A DNA stretch of 64,000 nucleotides from Pseudomonas sp. GCEP-101 (GCF_025133575.1 NZ_CP104011.1:5092965-5156964); one strand, 5' to 3'; counted from the first letter of the stretch, positions 26,909-35,487 are shown. Program-made: numbers and translations. Notes: generated by a model not told the origin, from the letters alone.

Positions 26909-27735
26909 CCGCCCACCAACCCCTGCCCCGCCCTGCCACGCAACCTGCCCGCCAGCGCTGGTGGGTGATCCGTGGCGAGCTGCCGCGCAGCGCCGTCTGG
27001 ACCCTGGCCGCCGCCGGCCTGCTGCTGCCGTTGCTGCTGTGGTGGGCCTACAGCGCCGCCGGGCTGGCCAACCCGATGTTCTTCCCCGGCCCGGACGCGG
27101 TGCTGGCGCGCATCGGCCACTGGTGGAGCGACGAGGGTCTGGTCGGCGACATCGCCATCAGCGTCTACCGGGTCATGGCCGGCTTCCTCGCCTCCGCGGT
27201 GATCGCCCTGCCGCTGGGCCTGTACATCGGCACCTACCGCCCGGTGCAGGCCTTCCTCGAACCGCTCACCGACTTCATCCGCTACATGCCGGCGGTGGCG
27301 TTCATCCCGCTGGTGATGCTCTGGGTCGGCATCGACGAAGGCTCCAAGGTGCTGATTATCTTCATCGGCACCTTCTTCCAGATGGTGCTGATGGTCGCCG
27401 AGGACGTGCGCCGCGTGCCCCTGGCGCAGATCGAGGCGGCGCAGACCATGGGCGCCAACCGCGCCGAGATCATCCGCCTGGTGGTGCTGCCCTCGGCGCG
27501 CCCGGCATTGCTGGACACCCTGCGCATCACCTGCGGCTGGGCCTGGACCTACCTGGTGGTGGCCGAACTGGTGGCCGCCAACTCCGGCCTGGGCTACGCC
27601 ATCCTGCGCGCCCAGCGCTACATGCAGACCGACAAGATCTTCGCCGGCATCCTGCTGATCGGCGTCATCGGCCTGCTCACCGACCAGGCGTTCCGCTGGC
27701 TCGGTCGGGTGGCCTTCCCCTGGATGAAGAGGTAA
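26905..27735 (+). CDS. ABC transporter permease (nitrate/sulfonate/taurine type)
   Basis: This 276-residue inner-membrane permease has about six helices. The BPD/EAA loop IEAAQTMGANRAEIIRLVVLP (about residues 177-197) contacts the ATPase and matches the consensus EAA-x3-G-x9-I-x-LP. Other family marks are NPMFFPGP near the N-terminus and PLTDFIRYMPAVAFIPL. It overlaps the preceding gene by ATGA and precedes the ATPase by 5 bp. With the binding protein at 20954 it forms the importer; as in this subfamily, a homodimer of one permease is expected. Confidence 0.93.
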   Translation: MTAHQPLPRPATQPARQRWWVIRGELPRSAVWTLAAAGLLLPLLLWWAYSAAGLANPMFFPGPDAVLARIGHWWSDEGLVGDIAISVYRVMAGFLASAVIALPLGLYIGTYRPVQAFLEPLTDFIRYMPAVAFIPLVMLWVGIDEGSKVLIIFIGTFFQMVLMVAEDVRRVPLAQIEAAQTMGANRAEIIRLVVLPSARPALLDTLRITCGWAWTYLVVAELVAANSGLGYAILRAQRYMQTDKIFAGILLIGVIGLLTDQAFRWLGRVAFPWMKR

Positions 27736-27740
27736 ATCCG

Positions 27741-28586
27741 ATGAGCCAGAACAAGATCGCCATCCGCCACGTCGACAAGGTCTTCAGCAGCCAGGGCCGG
27801 CAGGTGCAGGCGTTGCAGGACGTGAACCTGGACATCCGCGCCAACGAGTTCGTCACCTTCGTCGGCGCCTCGGGCTGCGGCAAGTCCACCCTGCTGCGCA
27901 GCATTGGCGGCCTGGAGCGCCACAGCGGCGGCGAGATCCTCGTCGATGGCCGCGCCGTGGACGGCCCCGGCATCGACCGCGCCATGGTGTTCCAGCACTA
28001 CAGCCTGTACCCGTGGCTGCGGGTGATGGAGAACATCAAGTTCTGCCGCCGGCTCAAGGTGGTGTCCGACACCGTGCGCGGCGATGCCGACGTGGAGGTC
28101 GCCAGCGGCCGCGCCGACGCGCTGCTCAACCTGATGGGCCTCTCGGCCTTCGCCCAGGCCTACCCCAGCCAGCTCTCCGGCGGCATGCAGCAGCGCGTGG
28201 CGATCGCCCGCGCGCTTATGCCCAAGCCGCAGATCCTGCTGATGGACGAGCCCTTCGGCGCCCTGGACGCGCAGACCCGCGAGGTGATGCACGACCTGAT
28301 CCGCCATGTGCACCGCCTGGAGAACAGCACCATCCTGTTCGTCACCCATGACGTCGAGGAAGCCATCTACCTGGGCGGCCGCGTGGTGCTGATGGCCCCG
28401 CGCCCCGGCCGCATCGACAGCGTCTACGAGGTGCCGTTGCCGGCCGAGCGCAACCAGGACATGAAGATGGCAACGGAATTCATCGCCCTGAAAAAGGAGA
28501 TCCTCGCGCGCATCCGCGAGACCTCGGGCATGAGCACCGACCTGGAACTGCTGGAGCAACTGACCCGCACGGCAGCGCCGGTCTGA
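27741..28586 (+). CDS. ABC transporter ATP-binding protein (nitrate/sulfonate/taurine type)
   Basis: This 281-residue ATPase has Walker A GASGCGKST (about residues 44-52), Q-loop FQHYSLYPW, the signature LSGGMQQR (about 146-153), Walker B ILLMDEP and the switch His in VTHDVEEA. The 23-residue insert after NIKFCRRLKV is a little longer than usual. It is the last gene of the operon, followed 16 bp later by a hairpin. Its role is to power import of the substrate captured by the first gene's product. Confidence 0.94.
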   Translation: MSQNKIAIRHVDKVFSSQGRQVQALQDVNLDIRANEFVTFVGASGCGKSTLLRSIGGLERHSGGEILVDGRAVDGPGIDRAMVFQHYSLYPWLRVMENIKFCRRLKVVSDTVRGDADVEVASGRADALLNLMGLSAFAQAYPSQLSGGMQQRVAIARALMPKPQILLMDEPFGALDAQTREVMHDLIRHVHRLENSTILFVTHDVEEAIYLGGRVVLMAPRPGRIDSVYEVPLPAERNQDMKMATEFIALKKEILARIRETSGMSTDLELLEQLTRTAAPV

Positions 28587-28601
28587 ACAGCGAAAGGGGA
28601 A

Positions 28602-28624
28602 GCGGCGGAGCGGGTAGCTCCGCC
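28602..28624. repeat. Hairpin repeat, copy 1 (left flank of the T6SS module; may end the ABC operon)
   Basis: GGCGGAGC and GCTCCGCC form an 8-bp perfect stem around GGGTA. It follows the ABC ATPase stop by 15 bp and could terminate the operon, though no T-run follows. A copy differing at one base is at 31364-31386 on the other side of the T6SS module. Confidence 0.6.
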
Positions 28625-28674
28625 ATAAACCGCTCTCGGGTCTTGTGGACAGCCAGTCCTATCCGGCATCAAGC

Positions 28675-28701
28675 GGTTCGCGAGCAAGCTTGCTCCTACA
28701 G
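28675..28701. repeat. Partial REP element (single half)
   Basis: GGTTCGCGAGCAAGCTTGCTCCTACAG is one half of the REP unit seen in the arrays; its core GCGAGCAAGCTTGCTC is palindromic. It lies in the 397-bp gap before the PAAR gene. Confidence 0.7.
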
Positions 28702-28883
28702 ACAAGGTGCTTGAGGACCTGAATGTCCGCCCCTGAAAGTCATGCAAGTCGCCCGGTTCCGACTTCGAACCTCACCATTTCCCCTCTGCCCGGCAGCCTT
28801 CGCCGCAAAGCAGGACTGAACCTTCCCCTTCCTCGCCCCTGCGCTCTCACGCCAATCCTCGACTGATAGCTTCCAGCCTCCCG

Positions 28884-28947
28884 GCATGCCCGCAAGGCAT
28901 GCGCACCTCGCTACCGGTGAGGCACCTCCTGTCCTCGTACCGGTAGC
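28884..28947 (+). promoter_or_regulatory. Two tandem hairpins in the leader of the PAAR gene
   Basis: GCATGCC/GGCATGC (28884-28890 and 28896-28902) is a perfect 7-bp stem with a 5-nt loop. GCTACCGGT/ACCGGTAGC (28910-28918 and 28939-28947) is a perfect 9-bp stem with a 20-nt loop. They end 36 bp before the PAAR start. They may regulate the T6SS module at RNA level or terminate upstream transcription; no consensus promoter was recognised. Confidence 0.4.
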
Positions 28948-28983
28948 AGCCAGTGGTAATGAACCCAGCTCGAGGAACACGCG

Positions 28984-29523
28984 ATGAGAGCACTGGCCTG
29001 TCTGGGCGACCAGACGACCTACGGCAAGATCATTTCCGCCACCAGCACCTGGCTGGAAGGCAACAAGCCCATTGCCCAAAAGGGCGACCTGGCCTGGTGC
29101 GGCAAATGCAATGGTGCCTTCCCCATCATCGGCACCGCCGATGACTGGTTTGAAGCCCAGCCCTACGTCGCCACGGGCGATCAGGTGGCCTGCAGTTGCC
29201 CGAACCACGTCGTGTACGGCTCCGCCACCCAGTACACCACCACCCAGGCGCAGATTCAGGAGCAGTACGCCGCCGCCCATCAGGCCGCCGACGCCCTCAT
29301 TGCCGCACGTACCACGGCGCGCCCACAGGGCCCGTACTCAGGGCGCTTCCAGCTGATCGACCAGAAAACCGGCAAGCCCATCGCCGGGCGCAAGGTCAAG
29401 GTCTGGACCGACGACGGCTGGAGCGCCATCGAAACCACCGACGCAGAGGGCCAGACCGCCTGGGTCGATCGCGACACCCCGCAGCCCATCTACCTCGACC
29501 TCGTTTATGGAGATGAAGCATGA
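28984..29523 (+). CDS. PAAR-domain type VI secretion protein
   Basis: This 179-residue protein has a PAAR-type N-terminal domain (about residues 1-90), opening ALACLGDQTTYGKI and rich in Gly and Cys (WCGKCNG, VACSCPNH) as in metal-binding PAAR tips. A C-terminal beta-sandwich-like extension (about residues 115-179; FQLIDQKTGKPIAGRKVKV) resembles the transthyretin/Ig-like cargo adaptors of T6SS proteins. It should cap the VgrG spike and carry the effector encoded next. The start follows CGAGGAA. The stop overlaps the effector start (ATGA), so the two should be made together. No VgrG or T6SS core genes are in the window. Confidence 0.85.
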   Translation: MRALACLGDQTTYGKIISATSTWLEGNKPIAQKGDLAWCGKCNGAFPIIGTADDWFEAQPYVATGDQVACSCPNHVVYGSATQYTTTQAQIQEQYAAAHQAADALIAARTTARPQGPYSGRFQLIDQKTGKPIAGRKVKVWTDDGWSAIETTDAEGQTAWVDRDTPQPIYLDLVYGDEA

Positions 29524-30224
29524 GCGATCAGCCAAGCCTCGGTCAGGGCAACCTGGAGTCGGGCGGGGTGAAAACTCCCATCCGAACCGGCCAACCCGAA
29601 CTCGACCCGCAGGACAAAAAGGTGCTCTGCTCCGCCGTCTGCTATTGCAGCAGCACCCCCAATATCAGCCAGGACGGCAGGAACCTCAAACAAGCCTGCG
29701 TGGCCCAGCGGCTGGGGGAGTTGGATGAGATCCTTCAAAAGCGCAGCCCCTACAAACCCGAAGTCAGCTACGACATGACCAAGAACCCACCACAACCCAT
29801 GCTGGACAGTCAGACCGGCAGCAGCCCCCATGGCTGGATACCGGGGTGGATCAGGAAGTACTGGGATGAAGACCCGGAGCATCCGCCGTTCAAGCCAGGA
29901 AAAGGGATGATTCGCCGCCCCGATGTAGTCATTGTCAAGGACCCGACCAAGCCGCCGACACGGGACAATATCAAGCAGGTCGTGGAGATGAAGTTTCCGC
30001 CAGATCCAGCCAGCAATGAGCAGAAGGATGCTTACGCAGAAATTACTCAGGATGATCAGAAAGTCGTTGTACTGAAAGCCACTGAATGTGATTGCAATCA
30101 ACAGGAGCAGGAGACGAAGATTTCAACCAAGGAGCTTGGTTGGGCCGCGACAGTGGCAGGAGCAATTATGTTCATCATTACCCGTGGCAAAAGTCGCATC
30201 CCTCAGACCATTCCAGCCTATTGA
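29520..30224 (+). CDS. T6SS effector with VRR-NUC-like nuclease domain
   Basis: This 234-residue protein follows PAAR with an ATGA overlap. Its N-terminal half contains VCYCSSTPN and a Pro/Trp-rich segment (GSSPHGWIPGWIRKYW). About residues 135-195 carry the PD-(D/E)xK signature of VRR-NUC nucleases: RRPDVVIV, then VVEMKFP, Asp after KFPP, and Glu-Gln followed by Tyr (NEQKDAY). The family is used by T6SS DNase effectors such as TseV, whose partner is a DUF3396 immunity protein like the next gene. The C-terminus ends in a hydrophobic stretch (VAGAIMFII) that is unusual for a nuclease. GC drops from about base 29980 onward, suggesting an exchanged toxin tip. Confidence 0.78.
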   Translation: MSDQPSLGQGNLESGGVKTPIRTGQPELDPQDKKVLCSAVCYCSSTPNISQDGRNLKQACVAQRLGELDEILQKRSPYKPEVSYDMTKNPPQPMLDSQTGSSPHGWIPGWIRKYWDEDPEHPPFKPGKGMIRRPDVVIVKDPTKPPTRDNIKQVVEMKFPPDPASNEQKDAYAEITQDDQKVVVLKATECDCNQQEQETKISTKELGWAATVAGAIMFIITRGKSRIPQTIPAY

Positions 30225-30241
30225 ACTCCGAGGAGCACACC

Positions 30242-31348
30242 ATGAAACATCCATTTGATCTAGCTGCAGAGTTAACTAAACAACCTCATCTGGTAGAAAT
30301 GCCCGGCAACCTGCTGATGAAAGGTGGACGAGAAGACTACGTCGGAGCCGTACTTTGTCTGCGAGGCACCCTCTATTTCAGAGATGCTCATACACAGCTC
30401 GTACGTGAAGCCTTGTGTCAGTGTTTCGATGAATTTAATAAGTTTTCAGAACCCCACCTAACTTGGTTATGGCGTGAAGAACCTCCTCAAGGAGATCCAT
30501 TAGTACAATACTCCAAGGCCAACTCCCTGCGCGATATGATTTCTCAGATGGATGAAGATGACCACTTAAGCTTTTACTATATCAACGGAAAACAATCCTG
30601 TGACGCCGGCGCTTGGCTCTTCGAGATTTATGGCAAGCGTGCGTGGCAAGCTAACATGGGGAACAGCCTTAGTGTATTAGAGTTTTCCGTTCCTCTTTTG
30701 TACCAAGAACAACACCCACTGAGCTTTCTGCAGTTGTTCTTCGAGTTTTCTCGACGGCTAAAGCCAGAACAAGGATATGCCGGCCATGCCTTCAATCTTT
30801 CTGTTAACAAACGGGATGATAACGAGCCAACCGAAGCCTTCATGGCTGACCGCATGTTAGGTCTGGATGTAGGCACTGCTGCACTACTGGCTAATCGACC
30901 CCAGTTCAAATTCCCCAAAATAAAAACCGTCAGTTGGCTGACCCTGCTCGATCAGGAACGCCTCAATCTGGCTGGCGGCCTGGACGCCCTGCGCAGCCAA
31001 TTGCCCCCCAGCCACTTCGCTTTCTACGACTACGGCGGCGGCGTGATCATCCAATCAGGCGCCTATCCCTATCTCGCTGGCGACACCGAAGACCCCAAGC
31101 CCGCGCCCTATGTGCTGCTGAACCATCTGCTCAAAGGCATTCGCTACGAAACCGTCGGCTCGCTGCATGGCGGCTCCCACGATGGTGAATACCGCCTGGT
31201 CGGCTGGTCCGCCGATCAGTGGCTCAAGCGGTTGGACGTGCAAGACTTCGAGATTCCGGATTATCAGCACAAACTCCTGGCTAATGAGCCGCCCCTGACA
31301 GCGGAAAACTGCCTGATGAAGGAGCGAATCCAGGGCGAACGAGGGTAG
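30242..31348 (+). CDS. DUF3396 (type VI immunity) protein
   Basis: This 368-residue protein resembles the DUF3396 immunity family, including a late YDYGGGVIIQSGAYPYL segment and a Trp-rich core (LTWLWREEP). Such proteins bind and block VRR-NUC T6SS effectors, which fits the gene directly upstream (17-bp gap). The start follows GAGGAG. It has no signal peptide, as expected for protection against a cytoplasmic DNase. The first 670 bp are markedly AT-rich with non-host codons, while from about 30930 the GC and codon use become host-like, so the gene is a mosaic. Family call good; pairing inferred from context. Confidence 0.78.
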   Translation: MKHPFDLAAELTKQPHLVEMPGNLLMKGGREDYVGAVLCLRGTLYFRDAHTQLVREALCQCFDEFNKFSEPHLTWLWREEPPQGDPLVQYSKANSLRDMISQMDEDDHLSFYYINGKQSCDAGAWLFEIYGKRAWQANMGNSLSVLEFSVPLLYQEQHPLSFLQLFFEFSRRLKPEQGYAGHAFNLSVNKRDDNEPTEAFMADRMLGLDVGTAALLANRPQFKFPKIKTVSWLTLLDQERLNLAGGLDALRSQLPPSHFAFYDYGGGVIIQSGAYPYLAGDTEDPKPAPYVLLNHLLKGIRYETVGSLHGGSHDGEYRLVGWSADQWLKRLDVQDFEIPDYQHKLLANEPPLTAENCLMKERIQGERG

Positions 31349-31363
31349 GTGGAGCTTTAAAAA

Positions 31364-31386
31364 GCGGCGGAGCGGGTAGCCCCGCC
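31364..31386. repeat. Hairpin repeat, copy 2 (right flank of the T6SS module)
   Basis: Same 23-bp sequence as 28602-28624 with one base changed, starting 15 bp after the DUF3396 stop. A further related core, GGAGCGGGTAGCTCC, lies at about 31451-31465. The copies bracket the three-gene T6SS module and may be terminators, a dispersed repeat family, or recombination boundaries. Confidence 0.6.
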
Positions 31387-31511
31387 GTTGTGCCGGGCCT
31401 GTTGCCCGAAACGGAGTGCGCCAGGAGGCGCGAGGGAGACGGCCTGCCGGGAGCGGGTAGCTCCACCCGGGGGCTGGCGGGCCGGTGGCCGCGGTGGCGG
31501 CCTTGAAGCTG

Positions 31512-31541
31512 GCCGGGAGCGCCCGGTAAGGCGCTCCCGGC
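31512..31541 (-). terminator. Strong hairpin after putA
   Basis: GCCGGGAGCGCC (31512-31523) pairs perfectly over 12 bp with GGCGCTCCCGGC (31530-31541) around a 6-nt loop, 7 bp beyond the putA stop. No clear T-run on the minus strand, so it may act with Rho or stabilise the 3' end. Confidence 0.55.
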
Positions 31542-31548
31542 ACGGTCG

Positions 31549-34500
31549 TCAGCCGATGGTCATCAGGCTGGCGTTGCCGCCGGCAGCGGCGGTGTTGACA
31601 CTCAGGGCACGCTCGATCAGCAGGCGTTCCAGCGGGATGTCGGTCTCCCCGCGGTTCAGCCCGGTGACGCCGACGATGGCGCCCTTGCGCTGGCTGGCCA
31701 GTTCGCAGACCGCGCGCAGCTGGTCGGAATCGCCGTGGTGCAGGATGGCGTCGAACACCTTGTCGGTCGCGCTCCAGTCAGCGACCAGCTCGATGCGCTG
31801 GGCGACTTCCTTCGGCAGTTCCTTGACCACGGCGGCGTTGGACTCGGCCACCAGCGGACGGCTGCCCACGCTGAGCACCGCGGCCAGCTGGGCCAGCAGG
31901 TCGGCACGGTCTTCCGCCAGGCACAGCACGTGTTCGCGCGGCAGCAGCGTGTAGGTGTTGCGTTCGCCGGTCGGGCCGGTGAGCACCTGCTGGGTGAAGC
32001 TTTGAGCCAGCTCGCCGTAGCCGCTGAGCAGGCTCGCCAGGGCGGCGTCCTTCTGCCCGGCCCACTTGGCCAGGGCTTCCACGGCCTGCTGGGCGTCCTT
32101 CGGACGCGGCAGCGCCTGGGCGCCATCGCCCTTGAGCTGGTTGGCCACCGCATCCTGCGGGCGGGTCGAGAGCAGGCGGTACAGGTACAGCGGGCCACCA
32201 GCCTTCGGACCGGTGCCGGACAGGCCCTCACCGCCGAAGGGCTGCACGCCGACCACCGCGCCCACCACGTTGCGGTTGACGTAGAGGTTGCCGACATGGG
32301 CGGTGCCGACGACCTGGGCGATGGTCTCGTCGATGCGGGTGTGCACGCCCAGGGTCAGGCCGTAGCCGGATTCGTTGATCTGCGCGAGCAACTGGTCCAG
32401 GTCGGCGCGCTGGTAGCGCACCACGTGCAGCACCGGGCCGAAGATTTCGCGCTTGAGTTCGCTGAAGCTGTCCAGCTCGATCAAAGTCGGCACGACGAAG
32501 GTGCCGCGCTTGATTTCCTCGGCGTCCAGGCGGGCGCTCTGGAACACCTTGCGGCCTTTGTCGCGCATGGCCTGGATGTGCTTGTCGATGTTGGCCTTGG
32601 CTTCCTCGTCGATCACCGGACCGATGTCGGTGTGCAGGCGCTCCGGCGCGCCGACGCGGTACTCGGCCATGGCGCCCTTGAGCATCTGCACCACGCGGTC
32701 GGCGGCGTCTTCCTGCACGCACAGCACGCGCAGCGCGGAGCAGCGCTGGCCGGCGCTGTCGAAGGCGGAGTTGACCACGTCCACCACCACCTGCTCGGCC
32801 AGCGCCGAGGAGTCGACGATCATCGCGTTGAGGCCGCCGGTCTCGGCGATCAGCGGGATGGTGCGGCCCTGGGCGTCGAGGCGGCCGGCGATGTTGCGCT
32901 GGAGGATGCCGGCCACTTCGGTGGAGCCGGTGAACATCACGCCGCGCACGCGCTCATCGCCCACCAGGCGGGCGCCGACGGTCTCGCCACGGCCCGGCAG
33001 CAGTTGCACGGCGCCAGCCGGCACGCCGGCTTCCAGCAGGATGCGCACGGCCTGCGCGGCGATCAGCGGCGTCTGCTCGGCGGGCTTGGCCAGCACGGTA
33101 TTGCCAGCGGCCAGGGCGGCGGCCACCTGGCCGCTGAAGATCGCCAGCGGGAAGTTCCACGGGCTGATGCACACCACCGGGCCCAGCGGGCGGTGGCTGT
33201 CGTTGGCGAAGTGGGTGCTGGCCTGGGCGCCGTAGTAGCGCAGGAAGTCCACCGCCTCGCGCACTTCGGCGATGGCGTTGGCGAAGGTCTTGCCCGACTC
33301 GCGCACCAGCACGCCCATCAGCGACTGGATCTCGGCCTCCATCAGGTCGGCAGCGCGCTGCAGGATGGCGCCGCGCTCGGCCGGCTGGGTGGACTGCCAG
33401 ATCTGCGCGCTGGAGAGTGCACCGAGGATGGCGTTGTTGACGTCGGCTTCGCTGGCCTCGCGAACGTGGCCCACCACGTCACGGTGGTCGGCGGGGTTGC
33501 GCACCGGCTGCGGCTCGCCCGGCGCGGCGTCGGCCAGGCCCAGCCTCGGCTCGGCGAGGTAGGCGTGGTTGGTGCTAGACAGCAGCGCCGAGGACAGCGA
33601 GCCCAGGCGGTGCTCGTTGGCCAGGTCGATGCCGGCGGAGTTCAGCCGGGCCTCGCCATAGAGGTCACGCGGCAGCGGGATGCGCGGGTGCGGCAGGCCC
33701 AGGGTGCCTTCCTGCGCGGCCATCTGCTCGACCTGCAGCACCGGGTCCAGCACCAGGTCCTGCAGGGAGATGCTGTGGTCGGCGATGCGGTTGACGAAGG
33801 AGGTGTTGGCGCCGTTTTCCAGCAGGCGGCGCACCAGGTACGCCAGCAGGGTCTCGTGGCTGCCCACCGGTGCGTAGATGCGGCACGGACGGTTGAACTT
33901 GCCGTCGGCGACCTTGCCCACCACCTGCTCGTAGAGCGGCTCGCCCATGCCGTGCAGGCACTGGAACTCGTACTGGCCGGGATAGTAGTTCTGCCCGGCC
34001 AGCTGGTAGATGGCCGACAGCGAGTGGGCGTTGTGGGTGGCGAACTGCGGGTAGATGGATTCCGGCACCGCCAGCAGCTTGCGCGCGCACGCCAGGTAGG
34101 AGACGTCGGTGTACGGCTTGCGGGTGTAGACCGGGTAGCCTTCCAGGCCGTTTACCTGGGCCAGCTTGATCTCGCTGTCCCAGTAGGCGCCCTTCACCAG
34201 GCGAATCATGAGGCGGTGACGGCTGCGCTTGGCCAGGTCGATCACGTAGTCGATCACGTACGGACAGCGCTTCTGGTAGGCCTGGATGACGAAGCCGATG
34301 CCGTTCCAGCCGGCCAGCGACGGCTCGAAGCACAGGCGCTCGAGCAGGTCGAGGGAGATTTCCAGGCGGTCGGCTTCCTCGGCGTCGATGTTGATGCCGA
34401 TGTCGTAGTCGCGGGCCATCTTCACCAGGCCGAGCACGGTCGGGTACAGCTCGTCCATCACCCGGTCGTACTGGGCACGGCTGTAGCGCGGGTGCAGCGC

Positions 34501-35487
34501 GGAGAGCTTGATCGAGATGCCCGGGCCTTCGTAGATACCGCGGCCGTGGGAGGCCTTGCCGATGGCATGGATGGCCTGTTCGTAGGAAGCCAGGTAGCGC
34601 TTGGCGTCCTCATCGGTCAGCGCGGCTTCGCCGAGCATGTCGTAGGAGTAGCGGAAGCCCTTGGATTCCATGTTGGCCGCGTTGGCCAGGGCCTCGGCGA
34701 TGGTCTCGCCGGTGACGAACTGCTCGCCCATCAGGCGCATCGCCATGTCCACGCCCTTGCGGATCAGCGGCTCGCCGGACTTGCCGATGATGCGGTTGAG
34801 CGCCGAGGACATGCCGGCCTCGGTGTGGGTCGACACCAGCTTGCCGGTGATCAGCAGGCCCCAGGAGGCCGCATTGACGAACATCGACGGGCTCTGGCCC
34901 AGGTGCTGGCTCCAGTTGCCGTTGCTGATCTTGTCGCGGATCAGCGCGTCACGGGTGGCCTTGTCCGGAATGCGCAGCAGCGCCTCGGCCAGGCACATCA
35001 GCGCCACGCCTTCCTGGGACGACAGGGAGAACTCCTGCAGCAGACCCTGCACCAGGCCCTGGCGGCCACCGGCATTCTTCTGGTTGCGCAGTTTTTCGGC
35101 GATGCCCAGGGCCATCTTGCTGGCGGCGGCGGCCTGCTCCTTCGGCAGACGGGCCAGGTCCAGCAGCATCGGCAGCGCCTCGGTTTCAGGGCGGCGGTAG
35201 GCGGCGGTGATGGCCGCGCGCAGCACCGACTGCGGCAGGATGCTTTCAGCGAAATCGAGGAAGACCTGCAGCCCTTGTTCGTTCAGCGCATCCAGCGATT
35301 CCTCGCCCGCCGCGGCAGCGAGACCGGATTGCTCGGCCGGGGTCAGCCCGCCTTCCACCTGCTCCAGGTAGGAGAAGATGGCCTGCTTGATCAGCCAGTG
35401 CGGGGTACGGTCGAGTTGCTGGGCAGCCAGCTTGAGGCGCTCGCGGGTGGCGTCGTCGAGCTTCACGCCAAGGGTGGTGGTGGCCAT
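31549..35487 (-). CDS. putA: Trifunctional PutA: transcriptional repressor, proline dehydrogenase and P5C dehydrogenase
   Basis: This 1312-residue enzyme oxidises proline to glutamate at the membrane using FAD and NAD. A ribbon-helix-helix DNA-binding domain is at the N-terminus (about 1-50; TLGVKLDDATRERLKLAAQQ). The proline dehydrogenase barrel follows (about 200-570; ISIKLSALHPRY, RLVKGAYWD). The P5C dehydrogenase domain (about 640-1110) has ISPWNFPLA, the general-base Glu in AETGGLNAM and the catalytic Cys in GQRCSALRVL. A conserved C-terminal tail closes the protein. Length is normal for type B/C PutA. Monocistronic. Four GTTGCA-containing sites upstream point to autorepression. No putP transporter is adjacent. 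Confidence 0.97.
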   Translation of the reverse strand: MATTTLGVKLDDATRERLKLAAQQLDRTPHWLIKQAIFSYLEQVEGGLTPAEQSGLAAAAGEESLDALNEQGLQVFLDFAESILPQSVLRAAITAAYRRPETEALPMLLDLARLPKEQAAAASKMALGIAEKLRNQKNAGGRQGLVQGLLQEFSLSSQEGVALMCLAEALLRIPDKATRDALIRDKISNGNWSQHLGQSPSMFVNAASWGLLITGKLVSTHTEAGMSSALNRIIGKSGEPLIRKGVDMAMRLMGEQFVTGETIAEALANAANMESKGFRYSYDMLGEAALTDEDAKRYLASYEQAIHAIGKASHGRGIYEGPGISIKLSALHPRYSRAQYDRVMDELYPTVLGLVKMARDYDIGINIDAEEADRLEISLDLLERLCFEPSLAGWNGIGFVIQAYQKRCPYVIDYVIDLAKRSRHRLMIRLVKGAYWDSEIKLAQVNGLEGYPVYTRKPYTDVSYLACARKLLAVPESIYPQFATHNAHSLSAIYQLAGQNYYPGQYEFQCLHGMGEPLYEQVVGKVADGKFNRPCRIYAPVGSHETLLAYLVRRLLENGANTSFVNRIADHSISLQDLVLDPVLQVEQMAAQEGTLGLPHPRIPLPRDLYGEARLNSAGIDLANEHRLGSLSSALLSSTNHAYLAEPRLGLADAAPGEPQPVRNPADHRDVVGHVREASEADVNNAILGALSSAQIWQSTQPAERGAILQRAADLMEAEIQSLMGVLVRESGKTFANAIAEVREAVDFLRYYGAQASTHFANDSHRPLGPVVCISPWNFPLAIFSGQVAAALAAGNTVLAKPAEQTPLIAAQAVRILLEAGVPAGAVQLLPGRGETVGARLVGDERVRGVMFTGSTEVAGILQRNIAGRLDAQGRTIPLIAETGGLNAMIVDSSALAEQVVVDVVNSAFDSAGQRCSALRVLCVQEDAADRVVQMLKGAMAEYRVGAPERLHTDIGPVIDEEAKANIDKHIQAMRDKGRKVFQSARLDAEEIKRGTFVVPTLIELDSFSELKREIFGPVLHVVRYQRADLDQLLAQINESGYGLTLGVHTRIDETIAQVVGTAHVGNLYVNRNVVGAVVGVQPFGGEGLSGTGPKAGGPLYLYRLLSTRPQDAVANQLKGDGAQALPRPKDAQQAVEALAKWAGQKDAALASLLSGYGELAQSFTQQVLTGPTGERNTYTLLPREHVLCLAEDRADLLAQLAAVLSVGSRPLVAESNAAVVKELPKEVAQRIELVADWSATDKVFDAILHHGDSDQLRAVCELASQRKGAIVGVTGLNRGETDIPLERLLIERALSVNTAAAGGNASLMTIG

